A stretch of DNA of 64,000 nucleotides from Blastomyces gilchristii SLH14081 (GCF_000003855.2 NW_003101677.1:2601208-2665207); one strand, 5' to 3'. Counted from the stretch's first letter, positions 44,796 through 55,975 are shown. Notes: a model not told the origin generated them from the sequence alone. Made by a program: numbers and translations.

Positions 44796-46240
44796 TGTAA
44801 ACAACATGTAAGAAGTAGAGAAACAGTCAAATAGTTAAGTAGACACTGAGTTCTCAGATAGTTCTCAGATAGAAGCTTACTTATCAGTCACTCTAACTCT
44901 GTAACAAGACCTTATGAAGAGAGTAAGATTTTATAAGAGAATGTCAGTGAAAGACTCAAGAGTTCTGATACTTAGATGTATAAGATATTTATATAATTAC
45001 ACATTCAATGATTGATACAATCATGTCTAACAATAATATAAAACTCTTAAATGTGAGTATAGATGTGATGTCACAGTGACTCTGAGTAATATTGAAATTA
45101 CAATAATAATAAATAGCTGATATGCATGCAACTCAATAACATTAATATGAAGAGATTCAATGATTAACTCATATAATTTCCATATCTACAGAATTGAATA
45201 TAAAAGCACTGAAAGAATACTTAGATGCTTCTGTATATTTCAATACTTTTAATCTCACTCTCTACTCATCATGAAGAATGAAAATGCTCATGAAACTGAG
45301 TGTAAATGAAGATGTTATCAGTTCATTAATTAATCAAGATTAATATATCAATGAATAATTGAAGCATCACATGAAATAGAAGTATTATTCATGAATGAAA
45401 GTATATGAATCAGTGTTATGAATGTCTGATAACATTATTAAATATCTTAATATTCTGTTCTGAGACACTGCCATGCAACAGAAAGTATTAGATTGATTAC
45501 AGAGTATCTGACAGAGAAATACCTCTCTTACAATATTCATCTATGACTTCAACATTAAAATTCTAGAAGCAGGTGATCAATCTTGAGAGAATTGAATGAA
45601 GATTAGTATGCTCAAGAAGACATTAACTTTCAAACTCTTACAGACTCTTATCAGTGTAGATGAAGACCAGACTTATGAAAACTTCTGCATATAGCTTTAA
45701 ACATTGAATGACTGTCTTATCAAGCTTAAGAGTATATAGAACAGTAATAGAAGATGTTACATCTCAGTGATTTATATATCTGTGCTGAAGAACAGCAATG
45801 ATGCAGATATTATAAACTGAATAGATTTAAATATCTATACATAAGCAAGAGTTTTCACTGTTTGAACAGGCTTCTGAGTCTCTGGAATCACTTCTGAGAA
45901 AGTCACTGATTGATGTCAATGTGAAGTATACATTAACTGTAACTGATTAGAATACATTGCTTTCAACTGCTGATCAATCTATGTGTCTTCACACTTAAGA
46001 GAAAGATCAGCATCTTCTCAATTAAGAGAAAGATCAGTCTCTTCTCATTCAAAGAATGAATCAGTGCCTGTTCATATCAATCACATTGCAGTGAAGAAAG
46101 ATTCAGAAGATAACTATAAGAATGCTCTGATGAAACAGGAAAAAGATTAGCTTCTTTTCAAATTTATAAACAGAAGCTTGAAGAGATCAGATGACAACAA
46201 TTTATAGAGAAAATGATAATGAATGCAATTCTTGTAACTA
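44790..46240 (+). pseudogene. G2 Gag remnant
   Basis: The plus strand encodes Gag, now without a long frame. The nucleocapsid knuckle is recognisable at 45929-45970 as Tyr-Ile-Asn-Cys-Asn-stop-Leu-Glu-Tyr-Ile-Ala-Phe-Asn-Cys, a CX2CX4HX4C motif in which the first Cys and the His have become Tyr and a Trp became TGA. Copy 1 at 3104-3145 keeps the first Cys and the His but lost the last Cys, so the two copies together define the motif. Gag forms the particle that shelters reverse transcription. Confidence 0.75.
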
Positions 46241-46720
46241 CTGTGATTGATAACATGTATAATATGAAAGCCATGATAGACAGTGATCTATGTCACTATA
46301 CAATGATAAAATCTTCAGTTGTAAGATGTTATAACCTTCAGTGTATTCTCTTATCAAAACTCTGACTTCTTACAGAATTTAATGATTCAAAAGACATTTG
46401 TATCTGTTACATGATGAAGCTGATCATAAATGTGAGAGAACATCAACATGAAGATATCTATGCATATAAAGTTGATAATCTTGATTATAATCTTATGTTA
46501 GAACTTGCCTGACTATCTGAACAAGGCATCTTATTAGATACTTAAAACAGAAGCTGGATATTCTCTAACAATGATAGAATTCATGAAGATGACATTCACA
46601 AGATCATGAATCTAACACAGATCTCTGTCAACATGTATAAAATGCTCTGAAAAAGAAGTCACTGATAGTAGAATTATATGACAATCTATTTCATCAGTCT
46701 GATCAATATTAAAAAGGCTC
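46240..46720 (+). pseudogene. G2 protease remnant
   Basis: Near 46255-46305 the frame reads MKAMIDSDLCHYTM, the Asp-Ser-Gly active site of a Ty3 retropepsin with Gly changed to Asp. A second hydrophobic block around 46440-46520 (YKVDNLDYNLMLELAWLSEQ, with the Trp now TGA) resembles the 'yDvILGmdWL' region. The order fits Gag-PR-RT. No open frame survives across both motifs. Confidence 0.7.
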
Positions 46721-46869
46721 TAGAAAGATTATCCTGTGTTACAATAACAGATTCTTATATAAAACTCTCTCAATAATGTCATGAATATCTAGATGTCTTC
46801 TGACAAGATAATATTATAAATATACCTCTCTTACAAGGTTCTGAAGTGAATCACAGTATCAAGTTAGAG

Positions 46870-47640
46870 AAGAAAAGTGATAAGAATCTTGAATCATCAT
46901 GAGACTTTCTTTACAACATGTTTCAAGATGAACTTCTTCTTCTTTGAAAGACACTCAATGATCTATTGAATAAAGAATTCATATATGTTAGCAATTCTTT
47001 CACTGCAGCCTCTATTCTCTTTGCAAAGAAATCATATGAAGAACTCTGATTCTGGGTGAACTATTGAGAACTAAACAGAATAACAAAGAAAGACTGCTAC
47101 TTACTACCTCTTATCAATGAAACTCTAGCTTGCATTGAATAAGCTCAATGATTTATAAAACTAGATATCATCACTGCATTTCATAAGATTCATATCACTG
47201 AAGAAGATGAGTGACTTACAGCATTCTGAACACAATATAATCTCTTCAAATGAATAGTTATCCTCTTCAGACTGACTAACACTCTCAGTACATTTCAGAA
47301 GTATATTAACTGAGCACTTCAAGATTTCCTTGATAAATTCACATCTATATATCTTGATAACATTCTCATCTTCACTGATGACTTCAGAAAAGAATATCAA
47401 GAACATGTATAGAAGATATTACAATCACTATAAGAAGCAGAACTACTGATAGATATTGATAAGTGTGATTTTAAAGTCAAGAGTATTAAATATCTGAGTT
47501 TTATTATAGAAGCTGACAAGAGAATTCAAATGAATTCTGAGAAAGTCTCTGTCATTCTTGAATGAGAAGCTTCATATACTGTGAAAGATATATAAAGCTT
47601 CATTGAATTTGCTAACTTCTATCAGTGATTTATATGAAAC
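46870..47640 (+). pseudogene. G2 reverse transcriptase remnant
   Basis: Conserved Ty3 RT blocks can be read in order. LYNMFQDELLLL lies near 46910, FAKKSYEEL.FWVNY near 47020, PLINETLACIE near 47110, KLDIITAFHKIHI near 47158 (first catalytic Asp present), then IYLDNILIFTDDF at 47347-47385, where YLDD has become YLDN. Frameshifts are few, so most damage is substitutions. The minus-strand frame at 47161-47406 is a shadow. Confidence 0.88.
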
Positions 47641-48180
47641 TTCTCAGATATTATGAGATCACTTACAGAACTTATCAAGAAGAACTTAGTATTTCAGTGA
47701 TCAGTGAACACTGAAGCTGTCTTCACACAGATAAAGAAGATGTTCATCAATACTTCTCTGCTAATGACATTTGACTCTGATTGTGAGATAGTTATTGAAG
47801 CTGATTTCTCTGGCTATATGACAGAAGAAGTGATATTGTAATATGATGATGAAGATGTTCTATAACTATATATTTTCATGTCTAAGAAACTGAGTCTTAC
47901 TGAATACAATTATGAGATCTATGATAAAAAACTTCTCACAATTATACACTGTCTAGAAGAATGAGACTCTGAACTCTGAAGTATCTCTGAATTTGAGATA
48001 ATTACAGATTATAAGAATCTCAAATACTTTACAATGATCTGCAAACTCACTGAATGATAGATACAATGATCAGAGTTTCTAAGCTGCTTTCATTTTACAA
48101 TACACTACTACTCTGACAGCCAGAACTTGATAGCAGATGCTCTCTTATAATGAGAACAAGATATGCTATCTGATATGATA
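47640..48180 (+). pseudogene. G2 RNase H remnant
   Basis: The plus strand reads AVFTQIKKMFINTSLLMTFD near 47710, then IEADFSGYMTEEVIL (first active-site Asp region, 'vetDASdyaig.vL') near 47795, and [10 protein letters not shown] near 47935 ('el.Aiv.alk.WR'). The Tyr-Lys-Asn-Leu strand YKNLKYFTMI near 48010 corresponds to 'tDHk.L..f'. The domain follows RT directly. Stop codons often stand at Trp or Gln sites. Confidence 0.78.
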
Positions 48181-48299
48181 GATACATACTGAATAAATTG
48201 AGAACACTAACTCTTGAATCTGAAGATACTAGTTGATTATAATAAGACCACTTATAACACTATACATGCTTTGCTAATCAGAACATTCTCTGAATCTAC

Positions 48300-49400
48300 A
48301 CTGAATAAATTGTGACATATAACAGCTCAAACTGATGAACTTCTTCAAGCACTCACTGAAGCAGTATATCAAGAAGCATTCTAATTTCTCTCAGAACTAT
48401 GTATAAGAACTGATATCTCAGAATATTCAATCAATAATAATAACACTCTATGATTCTATAAATAACACTGAGTCTCTCACTCTGAACTCTTATACATCTG
48501 AATAATATAAGAGATGCATGATTTACTTATAACTGATTATTCAGGCTGTGAATAACTATATAGAATAATCTTCTGAGAGTTCTACTGATCTGAGATATTA
48601 AACAGTATTAGATGCTTTATCTGAAACTGTAATTATTATTCTTCTATCATCTTAAGAAAGAACTGTAGAAAAGATCTGCTGAAATCACTCAATATTTCTG
48701 ATAGAATCTGATAAGATATAATAATTAACTTTACTGTTAATCTCTCTAAGAGTAAGAATTATAGAAACATTCTGATCATTGTGAATTAAGTGAGTAAAGA
48801 TGTAATATTGAAACCTTGTAATAAGATGAATACTGAACAAGTCACTGAAGCTTTTCTACAGAGCCTGTTCTATTGAATACACAGATTACTGAAATCTATA
48901 GTATTAGATTAAGACTGTCAATTTGTGAGCACTCTCTGAACAAGAATCTGTCAAGTTCTCAAGATTACACACTGTCTGTTAACTGTCTATTACTCTGAAA
49001 CTGATAATGCATCAGAACAGATAATTCAGACTGTGAAGAATTATCTTTATAAGTTCTGTAATTATTTATAAAATGATTGATATAATCTTCTTCTACATAT
49101 AAAGATCACTATCAATGATTGAAATGCTATCTTAATAGATGTAAGCTCATTCTTTCTTATACATAGTTATCACATGAAAGTGTTGAATCTTCTAGAGATT
49201 ACACAGTTCACACTGAATCTCTGCAGTTCAATTCAGATCACTGATAATATAGTAATAAAGCTCTGAGATATCTGTGACTGAGTAGAAGTCTTTATAACAG
49301 TTATGAAACAAGATCAAGAGAATTAAATTAATATTCACTGAGATTTCACTGAGCAGTATAAGATAGAAGACTTAGTATGATTGAATCTTAAGAATATACA
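48300..49400 (+). pseudogene. G2 integrase remnant
   Basis: The core is well recognisable. INFTVNLSKSKNYRNILIIV near 48722 is the 'DFivgLP.s.g...ilvvvDR.sK' block with Asp changed to Asn. TEQVTEAFLQSLFY and HRLLKSIVLD lie near 48830-48905, followed by SETDNASEQIIQTVKNYLYK near 48996 ('p.tdGqtEr.nq.l..yLr', with Gly and Arg changed). Near 49500 IYNVFHTSLLHCAV is the C-terminal 'ihpvFHvSlL' motif. It inserts cDNA into chromosomes and is inactive here. Confidence 0.88.
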
Positions 49401-49589
49401 AATCACACATTTATCTTATACACTGAACTACTGCCATGTTAAGTATAAAGTAATAAAAGTTCTAGATAGTCATAACTACTGTCTTAACACATTATTAGAG
49501 ATTTATAATGTCTTTCATACAAGCTTGCTTCACTGTGCTGTCACTGATCTATTTCCTTCTTAACTAACTTCTGACTGACAGCTGCCAGG

Positions 49590-49765
49590 AATCATAGAAG
49601 AAGATAATAAGCTTGAGTGAGAGATTGAAGATATTCTCAATAAGAGATCATATAGCTGCAGTTAACAATATCTTGTGAAATGAGTTAACTATAATCAACT
49701 GATCTGAACTCTAAGTTCTGCATTATTTAAAACAGCAGCTCTTGACTGATGAAAACTGCTTCTGA
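49590..49765 (+). pseudogene. G2 chromodomain remnant
   Basis: After the integrase C-terminus, the frame reads EIEDILNKRSYSCS-stop-QYLVKWVNYNQLI, then a stop where a Trp fits, then LSSALFKTAALD. This matches the chromodomain pattern 'vE.Ild.R...g..qYLVKWkGy....tWep...l..a...l..f'. Chromodomains at the end of chromoviral Pol target insertion to histone H3K9-methylated chromatin, which would explain insertion of copies into one another. The aromatic residues are partly retained. Non-functional. Confidence 0.82.
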
Positions 49766-49779
49766 AAGAAGGGAACTAA

Positions 49780-50093
49780 TATGACAGACTGTGCCTGATC
49801 AATTATATAGACTATTCTGTACACCTCATAGATTTCTACTGTCTTATTCCTGATCACTGATTCTCAGCTGTCATGAATGTGTATGTTCTGATCACTGATT
49901 ATCAGTCACTATAAACACGTATATATTCTTCCGCTTTGAAGCTTCACTGTGTATGTCATCACATACACATATAAATATTCACTTTGATTGCTAATTCTCA
50001 CACTTTCTCTTTCTTTCCTTCTCTAACATTTTTCTCTTTGTTATATAAGACCTATTAATATAATACCGATCTATTCAGCGTAGGCTTCTTACA
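49780..50093 (+). repeat. G2 complete copy 3' LTR (heavily mutated)
   Basis: This 314-bp LTR aligns base for base with 44391-44704 but starts TATGACAGACTG and has lost most CpG, CC and GG. Differences are nearly all transitions and fall on both strands. The two 39-bp tandem units are still visible. Confidence 0.92.
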
Positions 50094-50289
50094 GAATTGA
50101 TTTGAAAGAGATCAGAAAGAAATAATTGAATGATAATAATAATATAGTAAATCAGTGAATTTTGCATGTATTTCTTGATTTTTATAATTATTACTGTACA
50201 AACATCTTTTCTAATGAGAAAATCAGAGTCTGATTCATATAATTAATTATTATTGCATTTTTGAAAGATTTGAGAATGAGAGAGGCTCT

Positions 50290-50850
50290 GAGTAGCAACT
50301 CTTCAGTCAAAACAGACAGCGCTCCACCACGAACTCGCTCAATTTTTCGAATAAGAACCCGCCGATAGATCCATCGAAAAGCCCTCGATCATACGAGCAT
50401 TTTGACCCCATCGCCCACCGCATACCCCGTGTGGTGGTGGAGTTATCCAGCTGAACATGAACCAGATGTTGTTCGAAACTCCTGTGTGGGATTATCCCCC
50501 GTTCACCCCTACCACACCACAACCCTGGGCCAAAGTGCCATACAAATTGTAAGGCGAAGAGACCTAGCCATATGCATCAATCTTCTTGATTTTGGAAGTT
50601 CTCTGATCTGTAATTGTGGAAATATCTGAGAAGCAACTTTCATGAAAACCCTGTCTATCTTTGATGTTTCAAAACATCAACGCCAAGTCCCACCCACGTA
50701 CCGCCCATCCCTGGCAGAAAAATACAAAGAGATACCCCAGCAACTGTACTCAATACATAATCAGCAGACACAACAACTATAAAATCAGTATACATCAAGG
50801 TCTGACTGAGCCTTTGATCCCTGCACAGTGAGATATATTAAATCTAGTTT
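50290..50850. other. Unmutated single-copy island with protein-like frames
   Basis: About 560 bp between the copia end and the LINE keep CpG, GG and CC and have balanced composition, unlike all surrounding sequence. Three plus-strand frames look like real protein. One is rich in Pro/Ser, ends at a TGA near 50453 and contains DPIAHRIPRVVVELSS. An overlapping one starts at ATG 50456 and contains FETPVWDYPPFTPTTPQPWA, ending near 50559. The third starts at ATG 50641 and contains VSKHQRQVPPTYRPSLAEKY, ending at 50779. No family is recognised. A GTAAGG just after the second frame could be a splice site, but a simple intron does not join the frames. It may be a pseudogene or gene fragment of the pre-insertion locus. 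Confidence 0.5.
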
Positions 50851-51830
50851 TAATATCTCAATATTCAATAGATTCTGCAAGGGATTGAGAACAGCAACAC
50901 TTGATTTCTATTGAATTTGAGAATTAACTCTATATTAATATAATCATTGACAAAGTCTTCTATTTTAAGATATAAATAACCAGTTTCTCTACATCCCACT
51001 GACAATATTTACATTATTATATAGAAACAGACTTATATTCTCTATAATATCAAGACTCTGAAGAGGGAAAGTCTTGATAGAGAGTATATAATAGTGTATA
51101 TATTAGCAGTTTCTATCTCATTCTCTCACAGTAGTTAATGCAAAAAAAAAAAGATCTTAGAAATAGTTTTTTACTTCTCTTGAAAAAGTAAGATGTTTTT
51201 CTCTGAGTTTTACACAATATTCTTATAAAGAATTAAAAACAGAGTTATTTTCTGTCATAATTTTATATTCTTTTAAGTAAGAATTACTTTTTCAGTGACT
51301 GAAGAGCTTTCATTAACACTTAATTCTTTTTTATACTCTTTATTAACTTATTTGAGTTGCACACTTGTTATGTGAGAAGAATTGAATGATTTAGAATAAA
51401 ATTGAATAGTTTTAATCAATTTCACTGTAAAAAATTGATTTATATTTTATCAGTTTTTCTCTTAAAAACTGTTATATTATCTGATTTATTATTAATTAAT
51501 ATCATACTTTTCCTCACTGTATCTCAAGAAAGAGATTGTACAGATTTTATTGATTTATCTTAAAAATCAATTTTAGTTTATTAGATTCTCTTCAAAAATC
51601 TAACCTAGTTACTGCACTAGTGTGAAGAAAAATCAGGTGTTTTATACATAAAAGTCTTTTATTCTTCTTTTAAAACACTCTGATCAACTTTTCAATTGAA
51701 AACAGACTTAGAAATCTCTTAATTGAAACAGTCTGATTAACTTTTCAAAAGAGTTCAATAAATATCTTAATTGAAACAGTCTGATCAACTTTTCATTGAG
51801 TGAGAATAATAAGTTCAAAAATACACTCAG
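50850..51830 (+). other. AT-rich region, probable LINE 5' UTR with hairpin
   Basis: This kilobase holds no coding motif. It contains an A run at 51144-51155 and the hairpin at 51039-51084. Repeated versions of CAGTCTGATYAACTTTTCAA occur at about 51679, 51730 and 51778, suggesting short tandem units upstream of LINE ORF1. The LINE start is not defined because no second 5' end is available in the window. Confidence 0.5.
51039..51084. other. Hairpin-forming inverted repeat
   Basis: TCTCT at 51039-51043 plus TATCAAGACT at 51048-51057 pair perfectly with AGTCTTGATA (51070-51079) plus GAGAG (51080-51084). There is a 4-base bulge and a 12-base purine loop. Too far from any gene end to call a terminator; it may be part of the LINE leader. 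Confidence 0.65.
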
Positions 51831-51982
51831 TTGATGTAGAAAAAGATACTTTCTCAAATACTATTTCTGAGGTTTAAATTCTGAAGAGAAGAAAGAAAGA
51901 AGAAATAGAGAAATAACAAGTTCTTGAAATACAGAAACTTGAAAAAGTAAGTAAGATTCTTAAAAAGCAGTGTCTGAGTCAG

Positions 51983-52294
51983 ATGAATGAAGAAGTTCTG
52001 TTAATTCTTCATACTCAGGCTAAACAACTACAGAAGATGATTAAGTTCAGACTTGGAATTTCAAACACAGTTCAAAAAACATTGAAAATTTCTAGTACAA
52101 TCACTGACTTATCATTTTACTCTTCTTCTTTTTCTACTTCTTCTTCTTCTTTAAATCAGAAGAAAACATATGCTCAAGCAGCTGAATCTGCTGTCTCTAA
52201 ATCTGCTATCTCAAAATCTGCTCAAAATTCTGAGAAAACTGAGAAGAATACTGCTTATACTTCTATTTATAAAAAAGTGAAGAAAAAAATGTAA
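51983..52294 (+). pseudogene. LINE ORF1 N-terminal part
   Basis: The 103-codon open frame starts MNEEVLLILHTQAKQLQKMI, has a Ser-rich stretch and the motif KKTYAQAAESA. Tad-like ORF1 proteins have a 'SYAxxA' element at this position before a Lys/Ser-rich linker. In these LINEs ORF1 encodes an RNA-binding Gag-like protein. The reading probably began upstream, as related codons continue to the left across a stop. Downstream it is broken until the zinc knuckles. Confidence 0.65.
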
Positions 52295-52849
52295 AAAGAG
52301 AAACACTTTCAAATCTTCAGAAATAGAAGACTTATTCTCAAAGTATTAAATCAGAATATCTTACAAAGAAAAAAGCTAAACTCAAATCACATTTTCAGAA
52401 TCAGAAATAAACTTAATCAGCAGTTCTTTTCTCAGTTGATGACTGATATTAAAGTTCAAAAATCAGTTATAGCTTCAATTGAGTCATCATTCTTTAGAAA
52501 CTTCATCATTCTGACTACTATGTCTGAATTCAGTGCAGAATTCCTTATTCAGAATGAGAATCTCTGAAAATTAACAGTGAAATCTTTACTAAACATAATA
52601 ATTCTATCTGAGAGAGATGAAAAGTGAGACAAATTCATTCTTCATAATATTTCAGTTGAAATTTATGACTGTGAAGAAGGAATGCTACTTCTTAAAAATG
52701 AATTAGAAGAATACAACTCTATTCAACTGAGAAAAGAGTCTGTATAGCTAAATTCAATTAAGTTCAGACAAAGCAGAAGAAATGTCTCTGTTCTAGTATA
52801 TATAAAGACACTTAAACAGTCAAAGATCTCTGAAGTAAAAGTAGCAGAT

Positions 52850-53134
52850 TTGAAAATGAGAGTTCAAGAATACAAAGACTCAAGAATGAATCTCAAAGCT
52901 CAAACACAGTGTTCAAACTGTCAAAGATATGAACACTTTACAATCTCATATTTTAGAGACTCAAAATGTGCATTCTGTATCAGAGATCACAAAACTAGTG
53001 TGCATAAATATGAAATATGCTTAAAAAGAGATGAAATATGTCAACACACTCTGCTTAAGTACTCTAATTGCAAAGAAAAACATGTCTCTAGCTCAAAAGA
53101 ATGTATATTTACTTCAAGAACTCAAAAGAACTGA
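52850..53134 (+). pseudogene. LINE ORF1 zinc-knuckle region
   Basis: The 94-codon frame holds a Cys/His cluster at 52910-53104. CSNCQRYEHFTISY comes first (knuckle 1, last Cys replaced by Tyr), then CAFCIRDHKTSVH...C (knuckle 2), then CSNC or YSNCKEKHVSSSKEC (knuckle 3, first Cys replaced by Tyr). Triple knuckles of this form are characteristic of ORF1 of Jockey/I/Tad LINEs ('C.nCq.yGH....C', 'C..C...H....C', 'C.nC...H.a....C'). It would bind the LINE RNA. It is the best preserved coding stretch of the element. Confidence 0.85.
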
Positions 53135-53419
53135 AGAAAAGTTGAAGCTCAAAGTTAATCTAGAACTGAAGAGAAGAGTCAAGCCAGTAAACTTACAATT
53201 ATAAGCTTAAAAAGAAGAAACTCTCAACTATCTAAATCTTCAAACTTTAATTCTTCAGCTAAATGTAAATAGAATTTGAATTCTTAAACTTCTGTTAAGA
53301 TTAGAGAATTGAGAAATGACTCTAATGATAAGCTAGATATAATGCAAGCAGTTGAGATTCCTAGTTTTTAAAATAGTTATAATCTACTATCTGATAATAG
53401 TGAATAGATTTTACTCTAT

Positions 53420-54160
53420 CTCTACTCTCTTTTAGTATGAATATACAACAAAAACAATAAAAAAAGTTTAAAAACTCTTCAAAAATCACATTTATTCAAA
53501 ATGATGTAAATAGAAACTTAAATTGTATTTATTCTTGTCTTCAAATTGTATTTGAATAAAAAGTTGACTTTGTACTTCTTCAAGAATCAAACTTTGATAC
53601 TGAGTAAAAGTACATTATTTTTCATTTAAGCTATTACTACTTTCTATCTGAAAAATCTGGGATAAAATCAAGAGTAGTGATCTATGAAAGAAAGAGATCA
53701 AGATATTAATTTAATCTAAGATTTAATATCATATCTGACCCTGATATTCTGGGTGAGTGATATTATAGATAAAGAGAATGAGTTTGATACTATACAGCTT
53801 ATAAATATCTATAATGAAAAGTCATTGAAGAAAAATAACAATATCTGAACAATTGATAGAGAATTTCTGAACATACTTTATCAAGAAACTTTATAATTGT
53901 AGAAGATTTCAATACACATCATCTCTGATGAAATTCAGAATGCAAGAGAGCAGTAAGAGCTGAGAATCTCATTGAATAAATCTTTGAGCATTCAATAGAT
54001 TTAGTTAATAAGTCTGATCAACAAACATTCTTTAGAAAAGACATGAAATAGAAATCTATTATAGATCTAATCTTCATATCACAAAATCTAATGAAAAAAA
54101 GACTTATAAACTGATTTATTAATTTAAATAAGACATCAGAATCAGATCATGAGATTATTC
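53420..54160 (+). pseudogene. LINE ORF2 endonuclease remnant
   Basis: Blocks of an exonuclease-endonuclease-phosphatase fold appear in order. VDFVLLQESNFDTE lies near 53563 (catalytic Glu of 'dIlllQEp') and KSRVVIYERKRSR near 53668 ('.prv.iyv.k'). A TRFYNCRRFQYTSSLMKFR-like frame-shifted 'GDFNahh..WG' region lies near 53895, and IDLIFISQNLMKK near 54065 ('sviDltl.s..l'). The enzyme nicks target DNA to prime reverse transcription. Stops at Trp and Gln sites break it. Confidence 0.75.
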
Positions 54161-54599
54161 AATTTAATATTAAACTGAGTGAAAAATAAATGAGTGAAAA
54201 TCCTCTTCTCTCTAATCAGTTTAACTTTGAAAAAGCTGATTGAAAAGTAGTTGAAGAAAGTATAAAACTGTTAAAATCTGAATGACAGAGTGAGCTATAT
54301 TGAAATTCTGATCAAGATATCTCAAATGAAATGCTTGAGAATAGAGTGAAGCTCACTACATCTATTATTCTAATAAGTGTTAGAGATAATATTTTAAAGA
54401 GAAAATCTTCTGAGTATTTAAAATCTTAATGAAATGAGAATATCTTCTCTAAAAGAAAAGAATTAGCTACTGCTAGAAGAGAGTGAAAGAATGATGTAAT
54501 ATCTGATAAAGAGTTCAAAGCTATCAGAAATGAATATTTTTCAGATATTAAAAGAGCTAAAATGAACTGCTGAAATAAATTTCTTAAAGAAGTATAAGA

Positions 54600-55717
54600 A
54601 ATGAAAGTTTTTAAAGCTTTTAACTATACTAAAACAAGAAGTGGAGCAAAACTTTCAGTCTTAGAATATAAGTTTCAGAATGAATCATATACAGTAAACT
54701 CTTTTGAGAAAAAATGTTAAGCTTTTATAAGAATTCTCTTTCAAAACTCATCAGATTCAGATTCAGAGAAAGAGAATATATTACTTCTTAACTACATTAA
54801 TGAAAATAACTGAAAATGATCTGATCTTACATAAGATGAATTAGAGTCAGCTATCTTCTCAAGTTCTGTTAAAACTGCTGCAGGGCCTGATTCAATTAAT
54901 CACTTGATTATTTAAAATACATATTCCTACTTAAAGAATGAATATTTTGAGCTCTTTTTCAATCTCTTGAAAAATGAATATTATTCTGAATGCTGAAGAG
55001 AAGTCACTGAAGTGATTCTTATAAAACCTAATAAAAAGACATTAATTTCTAAGTTATATAGAGTAATATCTCTATTAAACTGTCTAGAAAAGGTTTTGAA
55101 AAAGATAATAGCTACTCAACTATCTTTTATAAGCTCTATTAATAACTCTCTTTTATTCAGTGAATAAATAAGAGATAGAAAACAATGTTCTGCAATTGAC
55201 ACTGTTCTCTCAGTTATTCATAATATTCAAATAGCAAAGCATGAAGATCTGATCTCAACTGCAGTTTTTATTAATATAAAAGAAGCATTTGATCATGTTT
55301 CAAAGTCAAAGTTAATTCAGACTTTGAAGATATTAAAACTGTCACTTTCTCTAATAAAATGAGTTAACTGTTTTATATCTAAAAGAATCATACAACTTTT
55401 CTTTGATGAAATGAAATAAGATAAGACTGAGATAAAAATAGAAGTACTGTAACAATCTTCATTCTTACTCATTTTATTTACAATATACACTGCATATTCA
55501 TTCAAAGATAGAAATATGAAAATAGTGTGATTTTTGAGTTATATAGATGATATTGATCTAGTCTACAGCTTAAAAACTATTAAAGAAAATTTGAAAGTGA
55601 TTGAAAAAGCTGTAAAGAAAATCTTTGTTAGAGTAGATATTAATCAAATTTAATTTAATATGAATAAAACTGAGTTAATTCATTTCTTTTCTAGATTCAA
55701 TGAGAAAGAACTATCTC
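54600..55717 (+). pseudogene. LINE ORF2 reverse transcriptase remnant, first part
   Basis: RT blocks run in one frame with stops. KTAAGPDSINHLII is at 54871-54912 ('ap G.DgI'), YRVISLLNCLEKVLKKII near 55058 ('yRpislls...Kl.E'), and IDTVLSVIHNIQIAKHEDLI near 55195. INIKEAFDHVSKSKLIQTLK near 55272 holds 'D.. AFD.V....L'. EVL-stop-QSSFLLILFTIYT near 55441 ('G.pQGsplSpiLf.iy.') carries a CAA-to-TAA change, and FLSYIDDIDLVYS at 55531-55569 holds the intact YIDD. It is cut by the G1 insertion at 55718. The minus-strand frame 55317-55505 is a shadow. Confidence 0.9.
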
Positions 55718-55975
55718 TGTAAGAATAAGTGCTCGCAGGTGATTATTCGGGTGTTTGCAGCTTGGCGTGATATGTACTGTTAACTACTAGAAGTATTTGC
55801 AGTAGGAAGATAAAATGTAGAGATCAAATGTATAATAGCATTCAAGCTGAGTTGTGAATAGTATTCGCGAACTCCAGTCTATATAGTTGTGTATAGCCAA
55901 GGGCCGCTAGCCCTATTAATTATATAAGAGATAGAAATAGAGATAAAGAATCTGTAAGAAGCAGAATTTCTTATA
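55718..55975 (-). repeat. G1 complete copy 3' LTR (least mutated)
   Basis: 258 bp, starting TGTAAGAATAAGTGCTCGCA and ending in TTCTTATA. It keeps TTCGGG, TTGGCG and GGGCCGCTAGCCC, which are altered in other LTR copies, so it is a good reference for the ancestral LTR. Confidence 0.93.

Larger units (their letters stand above)
44391..50093 (+). mobile_element. Ty3 chromovirus G2, complete copy
   Basis: This is a full-length element of 5703 bp with 314-bp LTRs at 44391-44704 and 49780-50093, a GAATT duplication, and a purine tract GAAAGAAGGGAAC right before the 3' LTR. The plus strand carries Gag with a zinc knuckle, protease, RT, RNase H, integrase and a C-terminal chromodomain, which places it among the chromoviruses. 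The left LTR keeps many CpG sites while the right LTR is strongly mutated. All ORFs are broken. It entered the end of the copia pol gene. Confidence 0.93.
44386..50098. repeat. 5-bp target duplication of the complete G2
   Basis: GAATT lies at 44386-44390 and at 50094-50098, exactly flanking the two LTRs. Five base pairs is the usual Ty3/gypsy duplication length. Confidence 0.95.
39173..50160 (+). mobile_element. Ty1/copia retrotransposon (split by the complete G2; SINE E inside)
   Basis: Plus-strand remnants follow the copia order: Gag with CCHC knuckle, protease, integrase, RT, RNase H. The element is interrupted by SINE E at 43433-43808 and by G2 at 44391-50093, where GAATT is duplicated on both sides. 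The reading resumes at 50099 (KRI before, DLKEIRKK after), which restores the end of RNase H. Integrase upstream of RT separates it from the Ty3 families. The exact ends and LTRs are uncertain. Many Trp codons read TGA and some Gln codons TAA. Confidence 0.82.
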
